This document shows, one piece after another, positions 23,120 to 23,330 of a DNA stretch of 23,330 nucleotides. Made by a program: the position numbers and the translations under genes. The stretch lies in assembly GCA_903907885.1 (NCBI GenBank), contig CAIVPY010000161.1, positions 1-23,330 on the forward strand, written 5' to 3'. The DNA comes from an uncultured Bacteroidota bacterium. Lineage in GTDB: Bacteria; Bacteroidota; Bacteroidia; UKL13-3. Each line of letters starts with the position of its first letter. Position 1 is the first letter of the stretch. The notes beneath the pieces are model-generated. The model made no database searches and was not told the DNA's origin. It was given only the letters and a program-made list of their open reading frames with translations.

Positions 23120-23330
23120 TATGGAAAGATTGGTGTGGACAAAAACAAAAAATCCCGCAACAACTATCCGAAGAGTTAGCGCAACGCTCAAAAAATTTAT
23201 GATGAATTGAAGTGTTTCCGACACGGCTTAGCTTAGAAAACACATTTCAATTAATCCACTAACAGCCAAGCTATAATCCAATTTGCAAGACTTCAAATTG
23301 TAAGAGCTATTTTTATTTAATTTTTAGGTG

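Noticed and set aside
23075..23179. 34-codon plus-strand frame right after the last lipoprotein gene
   Set aside because: Short, with coding made of the TGGTTTTCA repeats and no recognisable feature; other frames in the same stretch are equally open.

Overview
The window reads as chromosomal DNA of an AT-rich member of the Bacteroidota. Three things point that way: a fused SecDF of about 990 residues, a type III (GlnN) glutamine synthetase with a PorE-like OmpA/PD40 lipoprotein, and intergenic elements fitting the Bacteroidota vegetative promoter (TTTG, 18-21 bases, TAnnTTTG). I cannot name the genus from sequence alone.

Layout. Bases 124-1561 are one complete IS3-family insertion sequence (orfA, orfB, a slippery A_AAA_AAG site, terminal inverted repeats, a 3-bp GTC target duplication). 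It sits exactly at the stop codon of a small gene for a 57-residue exported peptide (1563-1736, minus). Next come secDF (minus), a divergent exbB-exbD pair (plus), a uridine kinase (minus, convergent), a CAP-domain lipoprotein (plus), radA (minus), a PorE-like OmpA lipoprotein (minus), glnN (minus), a PfkB sugar kinase (minus), tRNA-Asn (plus), an S66 LD-carboxypeptidase and a mannose-1-phosphate guanylyltransferase (both minus, one likely operon), recQ (plus), a surface-type lipoprotein (minus), prmA (minus) and, at the right edge, a lipoprotein with a C-terminal membrane domain (plus).

How the genes relate. Most are single-gene or two-gene units, each closed by a clear intrinsic terminator; eight terminators are visible. 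A cell-envelope theme runs through the window: protein export (SecDF), energy transduction to the outer membrane (ExbBD), a peptidoglycan-binding OmpA lipoprotein, peptidoglycan recycling (S66), GDP-mannose supply, and four predicted lipoproteins. Housekeeping genes (uridine kinase, radA, recQ, prmA, tRNA-Asn, glnN) are interspersed.

I see no CRISPR array, prophage, toxin-antitoxin or defence cluster, and nothing that clearly qualifies as a new multi-gene system. The most noteworthy signals are the duplicated end-like repeats inside the right end of the IS, the dyad in front of its first gene, a degenerate zinc site in RecQ, an unusually long GC-rich hairpin after the PfkB gene, and hairpin clusters on both sides of the last gene.
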